Positions 1 through 5,169 of a DNA stretch of 9,792 bases are shown here, in pieces. The notes beneath the pieces were generated by a model. That model ran no database searches. It was given only the letters and a program-made list of their open reading frames with translations, and was not told the DNA's origin. A program made the position numbers and the translations under genes. Within the stretch, counting starts at the first letter, position 1. The number at the start of each line of letters is the position of its first letter. This stretch comes from Actinomycetota bacterium (lineage in GTDB: Bacteria; Actinomycetota; Acidimicrobiia; Acidimicrobiales; JAMCPL01): positions 1 through 9,792 of the forward strand of contig JAMCPC010000081.1 of the NCBI GenBank assembly GCA_023379725.1, read 5' to 3'.

Positions 1-961
1 CGGCAAGTGCAGCCAGAGCATCAAGTAGCCACCATGTCCATCCCGACCACGGCTTACCTGTAGAGGTAGTCGGAGTGGAAGCTGTCGGTGTCGTAGTGGT
101 CGACGGAGTGGTCGAGGTGGGAGTGGTGCTTCCGGAGGTAGAGGCGGGGCTCCCCGCAACAGCTGATGGGCTCGCCGGTGTCATAGTGAAGGGAAGAGTA
201 ATCGTAGCTGTGGCTGTTCCTGATGTCCCTACTGCACCGAGTAGGCTAGCTAGCGATGGGCAGGCTTGCTTTACTATGCTCACAAAGCTTGATATCTGCT
301 CGGTTACCTTACCGGTGATGGTTCCCTTACCACCGCTCTCGGTACCAGCAAATCCACTGATTGTCTGAGGGATGGAGCAGTTTGAAATTGATAAGGGCTT
401 TGTCAGATTGATCAGTATATCTGCCGTTAGGCTCATATTGGATATTGCGCCACTGGATGGATTAAAGTAGGCAAACGCTGGCTGAGTTGGCTTCAGTGCG
501 ACTGTTCCAGTAGCAGTGGTGGTGTTACCGAGAATGGTTAACGTTGGGTTGGTGATAGGATTGAAGTTCATTTCACTGGTTGGAAACTCTACGTTGTCAC
601 CGGCGTTGTTGGTACCAGTGTAGTATGTCCCGTCCACACTTCCTGAGAGACCGGTGAAAGGTATCGTAAGGCTGCCGACCGCAATAGAAATAGATCCATT
701 TGTCACTGCCATGCAGAAGGCTCCTGATGTCGAGCAACTCGATGACTGGGCAAATGCAGGTCCCGCACTTACAGCAGAGACAATTAGCGCCATAGCGGAG
801 GTTGCAACGGCCAGAAGTACCATGCCAATACTTCTGAGTGTTCTATGCCTACCTGTTCTTAGGTGGCTACCCGCCAAAGTTCGTAGTTTCGATGACTCTC
901 TATTATGCTTATATGAAGAGCCAACGCTCTCACTCTGCGTGTAGTCAATATCCTTTATCAT
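1..961 (-). CDS. Secreted Ser/Thr/Pro-rich protein, C-terminus cut by window edge
   Basis: Reading the minus strand from the ATG at 961 gives 320 codons without a stop up to the window edge, so the gene is partial at its 3' end. An AAAGGGG Shine-Dalgarno-like sequence (970-976) sits 8 nt before the ATG and decides the start. The protein has a long polar and basic N-terminus (residues 1-43), a hydrophobic core (about 45-66) and a likely signal peptidase I site AFA|QS after residue 71. A beta-rich domain follows (about 72-260) with four cysteines (76, 83, 195, 234), which could form two disulfides outside the cell. Next comes a Thr/Ser/Pro linker (about 262-302), then GKPWSGWTWWLLDALAALA, which looks like the start of a membrane anchor. 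I infer a surface-attached protein. I do not recognise the family and assign no function. The plus-strand reading frames here are shadows. Confidence 0.85.
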   Translation of the reverse strand, partial: MIKDIDYTQSESVGSSYKHNRESSKLRTLAGSHLRTGRHRTLRSIGMVLLAVATSAMALIVSAVSAGPAFAQSSSCSTSGAFCMAVTNGSISIAVGSLTIPFTGLSGSVDGTYYTGTNNAGDNVEFPTSEMNFNPITNPTLTILGNTTTATGTVALKPTQPAFAYFNPSSGAISNMSLTADILINLTKPLSISNCSIPQTISGFAGTESGGKGTITGKVTEQISSFVSIVKQACPSLASLLGAVGTSGTATATITLPFTMTPASPSAVAGSPASTSGSTTPTSTTPSTTTTPTASTPTTSTGKPWSGWTWWLLDALAALA

Positions 962-1007
962 TCTGCGATCCCCTTTCGGTTTTATGATCTTCTATTACAG
1001 GTAAGTA

Positions 1008-1036
1008 ATTATATCATTATTTGGCTATTAAGTCAA
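1008..1036 (-). promoter_or_regulatory. Near-consensus sigma70-type promoter of the secreted-protein gene
   Basis: On the minus strand TTGACT (1036-1031) and TATAAT (1013-1008) are separated by exactly 17 nt, matching the consensus except for the last base of the -35 box. Transcription would start near 1001, giving a 5' UTR of about 40 nt that holds the AAAGGGG ribosome-binding site. The surrounding sequence is AT-rich. This is the strongest promoter-like match seen in the window. Confidence 0.75.
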
Positions 1037-1080
1037 GTGCAAATATTTCAGGATACCTTAAATCTAAAAAATCGTGTGGT

Positions 1081-1110
1081 GTGACCATGCAGTGCCAGTC
1101 CATGTATTAT
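1081..1110 (+). promoter_or_regulatory. Possible promoter of the tRNA-Val gene
   Basis: GTGACC (1081-1086) and TATTAT (1105-1110) are 18 nt apart and lie about 30 nt before the mature tRNA 5' end, a reasonable distance for a tRNA precursor. The -35 box matches only in part and other AT-rich hexamers lie nearby (for example at 1121-1128), so the exact promoter is uncertain. Confidence 0.35.
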
Positions 1111-1141
1111 ATAGTTGCACGATTATAGCACTGCTTTGCAC

Positions 1142-1218
1142 GGGCGCTTAGCTCAGTTGGTTAGAGCGCAGCCTTCACACGGCTGAGGTCGGAGGTTCGA
1201 GTCCTCTAGCGCCCACCA
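1142..1218 (+). tRNA. tRNA-Val (anticodon CAC)
   Basis: A complete cloverleaf can be drawn by hand. The acceptor stem is GGGCGCT/AGCGCCC (1142-1148 with 1208-1214). The D arm is GCTC-AGTTGGTTA-GAGC. The anticodon stem CAGCC/GGCTG encloses loop TTCACAC with anticodon CAC (1176-1178), which reads valine GUG codons. The variable loop is AGGTC, and the T arm GGAGG-TTCGAGT-CCTCT closes with one G-U pair. Discriminator A1215 and an encoded CCA (1216-1218) follow. The 3' half is also the antisense of the C-terminal tail of an integrase relic, which marks the gene as a probable integration site. Confidence 0.96.
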
Positions 1219-1491
1219 GTAAATGCCCAGGTAAAGTGGTATTCTTATCATGACCGGTTGATTTGGTTGGATGCTTCATCGCGCGTTTATCGCGCGGACG
1301 AAACACATTTCCGACCATATCCGCCGCTCTCTGGTCTGCTTCAATGGTGGTACGCGCATAGAGAGCAAGTGTAATCTGTGGCGAGGCGTGTCTGTGCTGA
1401 CAATGGCCATGAGAAATTCCACACCGGTAGTGACAAGTGCTGTCGCCGCAAGCGATCTGAGATCATGGAACCGAAGACCTGGCAATTTGAC
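1175..1491 (-). pseudogene. Decayed tyrosine recombinase (integrase) C-terminal remnant at tRNA-Val
   Basis: Two minus-strand frames together give the end of a phage-type integrase. The upstream frame (open below a TAG at 1494-1492) reads LPGLRFHDLRSLAATALVTT, containing the HxxR catalytic box. The second frame then reads QHRHASPQITLALYARTTIE and EADQRAADMVGNVF. This is the usual C-terminal block with the catalytic tyrosine (codon 1360-1358), but the Leu-Gly normally before the box-III His is missing. The frame change lies at about 1400-1425, so at least one frameshifting indel and probably a 6-bp deletion have occurred. The N-terminal two thirds are gone. The second frame runs on into the tRNA gene and stops at a TGA formed by the antisense of the anticodon loop (1177-1175). 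Integrase genes ending at their tRNA attachment site are well known, so I infer this is the relic of an integrated element. No catalytic protein can be made. Confidence 0.8.
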
Positions 1492-1537
1492 CTAAATGGT
1501 CAACTAGACTTGACCAGACTAGGTCATATGTGATAAT
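1487..1537 (+). promoter_or_regulatory. Promoter with paired palindromic operator of the toxin-antitoxin operon
   Basis: Two inverted repeats built from the same half-site stand in series: TTGACC-TAAAT-GGTCAA (1487-1503) and TTGACC-AGACTA-GGTCA (1510-1526), with centres 23-24 bp apart. The second TTGACC doubles as a -35 box, and GATAAT (1532-1537) is a -10 box 16 nt downstream. The predicted start of transcription (about 1543-1546) coincides with the antitoxin ATG at 1546, and no Shine-Dalgarno sequence is present, so the mRNA is probably leaderless. Phd/YefM antitoxins repress their own operons by binding such palindromes, and the antitoxin is the obvious candidate ligand here (inference). 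Confidence 0.7.
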
Positions 1538-1545
1538 ATTAAGTT

Positions 1546-1791
1546 ATGAAAACCGACACAATAGTCAATGTGTACGAGGCCAAGACGCATCTGTCCCAGC
1601 TTCTTGATCGAGTGGCTGGCGGTGAAGAGATAGTGATTGCTCGCGGGGGGCGTCCGGTTGCACAACTTGTGCCGCTGTCTAAGCAACGTGAACCACGGGT
1701 GTTTGGGGCATGGCGCGGTCGTGTGAAGATAGCCCCTGATTTTGACGTATTGCCACCTGAACTGGAAGCGGCATTTCGTGGCGAGTCGTGA
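1546..1791 (+). CDS. Phd/YefM-family antitoxin
   Basis: This 81-residue protein has the Phd/YefM pattern. The N-terminal DNA-binding half carries NVYEAKTHLSQLLDRVAGGE (residues 8-27), followed by EIVIARGGRPVAQLVPL (28-44), the strand-turn-strand typical of the fold. The remainder (about 45-81), ending PPELEAAFRGES, would be the tail that wraps around and blocks the toxin. Length is normal for the family. ATG 1546 is the first start after the promoter and lies at the predicted transcript start. The gene precedes a PIN-domain toxin, so the pair is a type II toxin-antitoxin module: the antitoxin neutralises the ribonuclease by direct binding and likely represses transcription. Its original stop/start overlap with the toxin appears to have been broken by a 14-bp duplication. 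Confidence 0.92.
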   Translation: MKTDTIVNVYEAKTHLSQLLDRVAGGEEIVIARGGRPVAQLVPLSKQREPRVFGAWRGRVKIAPDFDVLPPELEAAFRGES

Positions 1792-1810
1792 TGAGTGAGT
1801 CGTGATGAGG
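1783..1810 (+). repeat. 14-bp tandem duplication at the antitoxin/toxin junction
   Basis: GAGTCGTGATGAGT (1783-1796) is followed at once by GAGTCGTGATGAGG (1797-1810); 13 of 14 positions agree. Each copy contains TGATG, in which the antitoxin stop TGA and a toxin-type ATG overlap. In the present sequence the stop of the first copy (1789-1791) is used by the antitoxin and the ATG of the second copy (1805) by the toxin, so the genes are now 13 bp apart. Confidence 0.9.
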
Positions 1811-2179
1811 TTGTTGCTCGATACGCATGTGCTGCTATGGTGTCTCATGGATAGTAGTCTTTCACAATATACTCGTGATGCGATAGCAGATCCCGCCAAT
1901 GAGGTAGCGGTATCCGCTGCGAGCGCCTGGGAAATATCAATCAAGAAGGCGCTCAACAAGCTGTCCGCTCCGGACGACCTGGAATCGCAGATCCAGGCCA
2001 GCGGGTTTGTCGCATTGCCGATCCAGATTTCTCATGCTTGGGCGGCTGGTGCATTGCCTCGTCATCACGATGATCCTTTTGATCGACTCCTCATTGCGCA
2101 AGCTGGGATAGAAGGATTCACGATTGTAACCAGAGATAATCGCTTTGCTGATTATGCTGTTTCGCTGATGCCTGCGTAG
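1805..2179 (+). CDS. vapC: VapC-like PIN-domain ribonuclease toxin
   Basis: The 124-residue product has the PIN-domain layout and usual length of VapC toxins. The acidic metal-binding residues are visible in order: D6 in LLLDTHVLLW, E43 in SAASAWEIS, D90/D93 in HHDDPFDRLLIAQA and D111 in TRDNRF. Family members are Mg2+-dependent endoribonucleases that cut tRNA or rRNA and stop growth when freed from the antitoxin; the target cannot be read from sequence. I chose ATG 1805 over the adjacent GTG 1802 because it gives the standard M-R-L-L-L-D-T start and matches the ATG in the duplicated junction. There is no good Shine-Dalgarno sequence, so translation is probably coupled to the antitoxin. All four acidic positions are kept, so the toxin looks functional. 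The phd/vapC nomenclature for such mixed pairs varies. Confidence 0.93.
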   Translation: MRLLLDTHVLLWCLMDSSLSQYTRDAIADPANEVAVSAASAWEISIKKALNKLSAPDDLESQIQASGFVALPIQISHAWAAGALPRHHDDPFDRLLIAQAGIEGFTIVTRDNRFADYAVSLMPA

Positions 2180-2283
2180 CCTGGCACTTCAAACGAAATA
2201 ATGAATCCACGGGTATCGGCCGGCATGCGGTGTCCAGATAGCCGGAATGGTTAGGAGTCGGTAGCTCCAAGGACAAACACGAC

Positions 2284-3120
2284 TTATTTACCGTGGCGCT
2301 TTGAAGATTTTGTGGCGGATCGGGGTGGGGTATAGCGCTTTGAAGCTGTCGGGGCCGCACGAACTACGGGTGCCTTTGCCTGCCGACCTTCCCCGCGTCT
2401 AGTCATGCGGGAGAAGAGAGGACCTCTGGTTCTGACCGGCCGGCTACTAGTGGCTCCTGCAGCCTGCATAGCTGCCTGCAACTCGCGCTGTACCTTCATT
2501 GCCCGCCAGATCAGCCATGCTCCCAGAGCGTAAAACGGGATGGCGAATAGAAGGTCGCCACCGAACGAGAATCCGGTAAACAATACTGCAAAACCCAGTA
2601 GTGCCCTGCGCTTTATCCATGAGGCAAAAAATATTATACCAGCCAAGAGGAGTCCAACTACCAGATATATAGCTATCCCGTCGGTACCCAACTGTCCCTT
2701 GTGAGGCTTGGCAGGATGGATTAGAAGTGGCACGGTGAGTAGCAACCAGAGTATGGCGGCGACTATCGACGCTATGAAACCGTACCTGCGCTCTCTATTA
2801 TCGAGGCGGTTGACTGCTTCTTTTACGGCGTTGCCTGCCTTCCTGGTGCTGGCGCTACCACCACCCTTAGGTACTGGAGCCGACCGGTTACCTGACTTGA
2901 AGTCGTTTGGGATGTACTTCTCCTCGTCTGGTGTATCATCTTTGAATTCGACATCATTTTCGTCTAAGATGTTTTTCTCTTCCTCAAAGTCGACATTTTT
3001 TCCATATACATTTTTTCCATATAGTATGTCCTGGTCGTCCAAGGTGCCTTGTCCATCCGTCGATATATCCTCTTCATCTAGGCTCTCTTCTCCGGGTGTC
3101 ATGTTTTTTTCGATGCTCAC
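2284..3120 (-). CDS. Membrane protein with acidic N-terminus and basic C-terminal tail
   Basis: The 278-residue protein has three parts. Residues 1-75 are strongly acidic and low in complexity, with a duplicated YGKNV. Residues 113-206 hold hydrophobic segments (about 113-134, 148-168 and 172-206, the last perhaps two short helices). The C-terminal tail (about 225-278) is rich in Arg, Lys and Pro and contains SKRYTPPR before a final KRHGK. This suggests an inner-membrane protein with both ends probably cytoplasmic. I do not recognise a named family; similar small proteins with a KRYTPP-like tail seem familiar from Acidimicrobiia, but this is recollection, not a search. The GTG at 3120 is the most upstream start, but an in-frame ATG at 3102 is possible and neither has a clear Shine-Dalgarno. 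A TATTAA (3135-3130) just upstream would fit a leaderless GTG start. Confidence 0.75.
   Translation of the reverse strand: MSIEKNMTPGEESLDEEDISTDGQGTLDDQDILYGKNVYGKNVDFEEEKNILDENDVEFKDDTPDEEKYIPNDFKSGNRSAPVPKGGGSASTRKAGNAVKEAVNRLDNRERRYGFIASIVAAILWLLLTVPLLIHPAKPHKGQLGTDGIAIYLVVGLLLAGIIFFASWIKRRALLGFAVLFTGFSFGGDLLFAIPFYALGAWLIWRAMKVQRELQAAMQAAGATSSRPVRTRGPLFSRMTRRGEGRQAKAPVVRAAPTASKRYTPPRSATKSSKRHGK
2993..3022 (-). repeat. Perfect 15-bp tandem duplication inside the membrane-protein gene
   Basis: The plus-strand unit ACATTTTTTCCATAT occurs twice without a mismatch (2993-3007 and 3008-3022). On the coding minus strand this gives the repeated YGKNV at residues 34-43. The unit is a multiple of three, so the frame is kept, and it lies in the acidic, probably disordered N-terminal part. 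Confidence 0.92.
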
Positions 3121-3344
3121 AACGATAGCTTAATACGATTTTTGGTGGTGGCGTTGCCGCGGTAGATGGTCACTTTGAGCGAACTTGGATCGGAGAAGCT
3201 ACTGATAGTTTCCTCATAGCTGAAACCAAGAGCTTGCGGAACGAGTAAGTGCAGGAGAGTACTCCCCGTTGCCCTATTCGTCGGGGTCGACATTAATCAA
3301 TAGATTACGGAGCGAGTAGGTAAGGAGAGTTTTTACCGGATGAC
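3121..3344. other. Intergenic region with an imperfect direct repeat and a weak hairpin
   Basis: No credible reading frame spans these 224 bases between two minus-strand genes. An imperfect direct repeat of about 24 nt (3237-3260 and 3308-3330) shares CGGA, CGAGTA and AGGAGAGT blocks. Between the copies lies a CCCCG/CGGGG stem (3264-3268 with 3282-3286) with a 13-nt loop and no T-run, so it is at best a weak terminator. The part next to 3121 must contain the promoter of the membrane-protein gene if that gene is transcribed alone. Confidence 0.4.
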
Positions 3345-3845
3345 CTAATGGATGATCTTTCTACCGCTTAGCAGTTTCGGTGCTATAGATATGGTATGAA
3401 CTCTCATTCCTCCTGCCCACGGCCGTAAGCCTCCACCTATTGCCTTCCGTTCCAGGGAGGCATCCTCGACTACTTCAGCATGTCCTATGGCGAGTACACT
3501 CCAACCTTCCTCCCTCTCGTCATCTATGCCATCTACCTCGAATGCCACCACACAATGCATGAGAGCAGCATCAAGCTTGGTTCCCGGATCGGTGCGGAAA
3601 AGAATGCGACTGTCAATATATATGTAGTTTACAGGGAGTATGACCGGGAGTGCATTGATTGTGACACCTACCCTGCCCACGACACTGCTTTTCAAGAGTT
3701 GTAGACACTCGTCGTGTTCGAGTACCTCCAGCGTTCCCTCGTTATTGTCTATTGCAAGATTGAAGCTGGGATAATCCGCTGAATCACTGGGGGAATCTCT
3801 CAGAGGATGATTCTGCGTACATGACGAATTACTTGCCAGGGTCAC
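3345..3845 (-). CDS. Pyridoxamine 5'-phosphate oxidase family (split-barrel flavin-binding) protein
   Basis: The 166-residue protein fits the PNPOx-like family common in Actinobacteria. After a non-conserved N-terminus of about 38 residues come LEVLEHDECLQLLKSSVVGR (39-58) and GVTINALPVILPVNYIYID (60-78), then FRTDPGTKLDAAL (83-95), VVAFEVDGID (99-108) and GWSVLAIGHAEVVED (114-128). It ends with a PWAGG segment and a final SGRKI. These blocks form the six-stranded split barrel that binds FMN or F420 in characterised relatives; the substrate is not predictable and true PdxH activity is unlikely. The GTG at 3845 is the only suitable in-frame start before the conserved part and has a weak AAGG 8 nt upstream; the N-terminal extension is longer than usual, so the start is tentative. 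It is transcribed alone or together with the following minus-strand gene. Confidence 0.87.
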   Translation of the reverse strand: MTLASNSSCTQNHPLRDSPSDSADYPSFNLAIDNNEGTLEVLEHDECLQLLKSSVVGRVGVTINALPVILPVNYIYIDSRILFRTDPGTKLDAALMHCVVAFEVDGIDDEREEGWSVLAIGHAEVVEDASLERKAIGGGLRPWAGGMRVHTISIAPKLLSGRKIIH

Positions 3846-3978
3846 CAGAAAAACCTTACTCTTGGATCGCTGGCGTTTCTAGGGCATTTGGTCACAATCT
3901 CTAAACAACAAGGAGTAAAGCCCACGGTTCGTACCTGCGAGGATTTCCGATGATTCGGTGCCGCAGTGATCTGTCTCA

Positions 3979-4142
3979 AGAGGCTCAGCGGATAGGCAGG
4001 TTGGATCAGGGAGCCGTTCATCCGGGCGAGCAGGGCAAGGCGGAGAAGGAGATGCAGGCTGGAGTGCCTGCCCGACGACGACAACGCAGTCATGCGAAGT
4101 CTGGGGGGCGGCAAGCCCGAGATGTTTATTCGCTGAGCCTCT
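3979..4142. mobile_element. MITE-like non-coding repeat, copy 1 (164 bp)
   Basis: The element starts with AGAGGCTCAGCGGATA (3979-3994) and ends with TATTCGCTGAGCCTCT (4127-4142), terminal inverted repeats of 16 bp with one mismatch. The interior is almost identical to the next copy and includes a small stem GCAGGC/GCCTGC around 4053-4070. No transposase is present. Minus-strand reading frames across it are low-complexity shadows that continue through both copies. It could be a miniature inverted-repeat transposable element or another dispersed palindromic repeat; the family is not known to me. Confidence 0.7.
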
Positions 4143-4341
4143 AAAGGCTCAGCGGATAGGCAGGTTGGATCAGGGAGCCGTTCATCCGGGCGAGCAGGGC
4201 AAGGCGGAGAAGGAGATGCAGGCTGGAGTGCCTGCCCGACGACGACAAACCATGACCGGCTTACGCCACAGGTCATGGCTACCGATTGTCATGCGAAGTC
4301 TGGGGGGCGGCAAGCCCGAGATGTTTATCCGCTGAGCCTCT
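4143..4341. mobile_element. MITE-like non-coding repeat, copy 2 (199 bp) with extra hairpin
   Basis: This copy follows copy 1 directly in the same orientation. Its left end AAAGGCTCAGCGGATA (4143-4158) differs by one base from that of copy 1, and its right end TATCCGCTGAGCCTCT (4326-4341) is the exact reverse complement of the left end of copy 1. Where copy 1 has four bases, copy 2 has 39 (about 4248-4286). That segment contains a strong hairpin: CCATGACC (4250-4257) pairs with GGTCATGG (4271-4278), with an inner GGC-TTAC-GCC stem. The rest is nearly identical between copies, so the duplication, or the loss of the hairpin from copy 1, seems recent. Confidence 0.7.
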
Positions 4342-4390
4342 AAATAGTGAGATGAACCGTTGGGCAATTAGCACCCCAGCCTAGATTATG

Positions 4391-4399
4391 TGCTATTAT
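4391..4399 (+). promoter_or_regulatory. Extended -10 promoter candidate of the rimP-nusA-infB operon
   Basis: TGCTATTAT is an extended -10 element (TGN followed by TATTAT, one mismatch to TATAAT). No good -35 box is seen at 17 nt; TTAGCA at 4368-4373 is 20 nt away. Transcription would begin near 4406, about 210 nt before rimP, which places the hairpin at 4444-4467 inside the leader RNA. It lies just after the repeat elements, so they could influence this promoter. Confidence 0.5.
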
Positions 4400-4443
4400 A
4401 GTAGCAAACGTGCGGGCGTGCTCGGCTGAATATAGTGTGTCGA

Positions 4444-4473
4444 AAGCGTGGGTTCAAGCCCACGCTTATTTTA
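4444..4473 (+). terminator. Terminator-like hairpin in the rimP leader (possible attenuator)
   Basis: AAGCGTGGG (4444-4452) pairs perfectly with CCCACGCTT (4459-4467) around the loop TTCAAG, and ATTTTAT follows. A nine-pair GC-rich stem followed by a U-rich stretch is the form of an intrinsic terminator, though the U-tract is interrupted. It lies downstream of the predicted promoter and about 145 nt before rimP, so it is more likely a leader attenuator than the end of an upstream gene; no plus-strand gene ends nearby. An upstream segment near 4408-4416 (ACGTGCGGGC) could pair imperfectly with the 3' arm as an anti-terminator, which is speculative. Confidence 0.6.
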
Positions 4474-4598
4474 TGGCTATACCAGAAGCATGCGCGGATG
4501 GCTGTGAATTGGATGGGCTGCCATTATTCAGTCCTGAGGCATGTCGGCAACTGCTGACAACTAGTGAATTATTGGTTAGCCTGCATGATTAGTTTAGT

Positions 4599-4610
4599 AA
4601 AGGAGGTGAT
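4599..4610 (+). promoter_or_regulatory. Full-length Shine-Dalgarno sequence of rimP
   Basis: AAAGGAGGTGAT is a 12-base exact complement of the usual 16S rRNA 3' end. It marks rimP as strongly initiated and decides the start: ATG 4618 lies 11 nt after the AGGAGG core, whereas the in-frame GTG 4564 and ATG 4585 are upstream of it and ATG 4609 is too close. Confidence 0.85.
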
Positions 4611-4617
4611 GAGTTGT

Positions 4618-5169
4618 ATGGAAGGACGTTTAGAGATGGAAATGGCACAAGTGGTGAGGCCGCTGGGAGTCACACTTTATTCGGTGGATCGAAAGCCCGG
4701 TGTGCTCCGTGTTGTACTGGACAAGAGGGGTGGAGTCGATCTTGACCGCCTTGAAGAGGCATCTCGTCTCCTGTCTGCCTTTTTGGATACCAGCGATACC
4801 TCGAATGATAAGTCGTACGTATTGGAAGTATCCAGTCCCGGTGCAGAGCGAAGAATATCCAATCCATTGCAGGCTGAATGCGTAATTGGCCTGTTGGTGA
4901 GTGTGCAATTTCGTAGCCATCCTACCAGCAGTCCTACCGGCAGAGATGCTGGCGTAGAGAAGAAGGATGATTTCACAATTTACGGTCGATTGCTATCCGT
5001 CGAGGGGAATGATATTGTCGTCGAGCAGGTCGATCCATCTCCCAAAAAGACAAGAAATTCAAAGCATGGTGGTAGCGTAGAGGATGTCCATATAATACGG
5101 GTTACGCTCGATGACGATGTGGTTGTTCGTACAGTACTTGAGTGGAGGGAAAAGGAGGATGTCCGGTGA
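4618..5169 (+). CDS. rimP: Ribosome maturation factor RimP
   Basis: RimP binds the free 30S subunit and helps its late assembly. The 183-residue product starts EGRLEMEMAQVVRPLGVTLY and carries the family signature YVLEVSSPGAERR at residues 67-79. This belongs to the N-terminal alpha/beta domain (about 1-82), preceded by VDLDRLEEASRLLSAFLD. The C-terminal SH3-like barrel (about 85-175) contains FTIYGRLLSVEGNDIVVEQV and ends in a strand around VHIIRVTLDDDVV; a Lys/Ser-rich loop of about 15 residues is inserted before that last strand. Length is slightly above the usual 150-170. The stop overlaps the nusA start by four bases (GTGA, 5166-5169), so the two are translationally coupled. Confidence 0.95.
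   Translation: MEGRLEMEMAQVVRPLGVTLYSVDRKPGVLRVVLDKRGGVDLDRLEEASRLLSAFLDTSDTSNDKSYVLEVSSPGAERRISNPLQAECVIGLLVSVQFRSHPTSSPTGRDAGVEKKDDFTIYGRLLSVEGNDIVVEQVDPSPKKTRNSKHGGSVEDVHIIRVTLDDDVVVRTVLEWREKEDVR

Noticed and set aside
75..944. Plus-strand frames of about 97 residues in the left part
   Set aside because: They are antisense to a long frame with signal peptide, promoter and ribosome-binding site on the minus strand.
3979..4341. CRISPR-like array
   Set aside because: There are only two long copies with inverted ends and no regular short repeats with unique spacers.
3842..4367. Minus-strand reading frames of 144 and 61 residues across the repeats
   Set aside because: They exist only because the two repeat copies happen to be open in that frame, have low-complexity composition and no ribosome-binding site, and the same peptide recurs with the repeat.
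4444..4467. Hairpin containing GGTTCAAGCC, resembling a tRNA T-arm
   Set aside because: Closing the stem leaves a six-base loop instead of seven, and no acceptor, D or anticodon arms can be drawn around it. A terminator/attenuator fits better.
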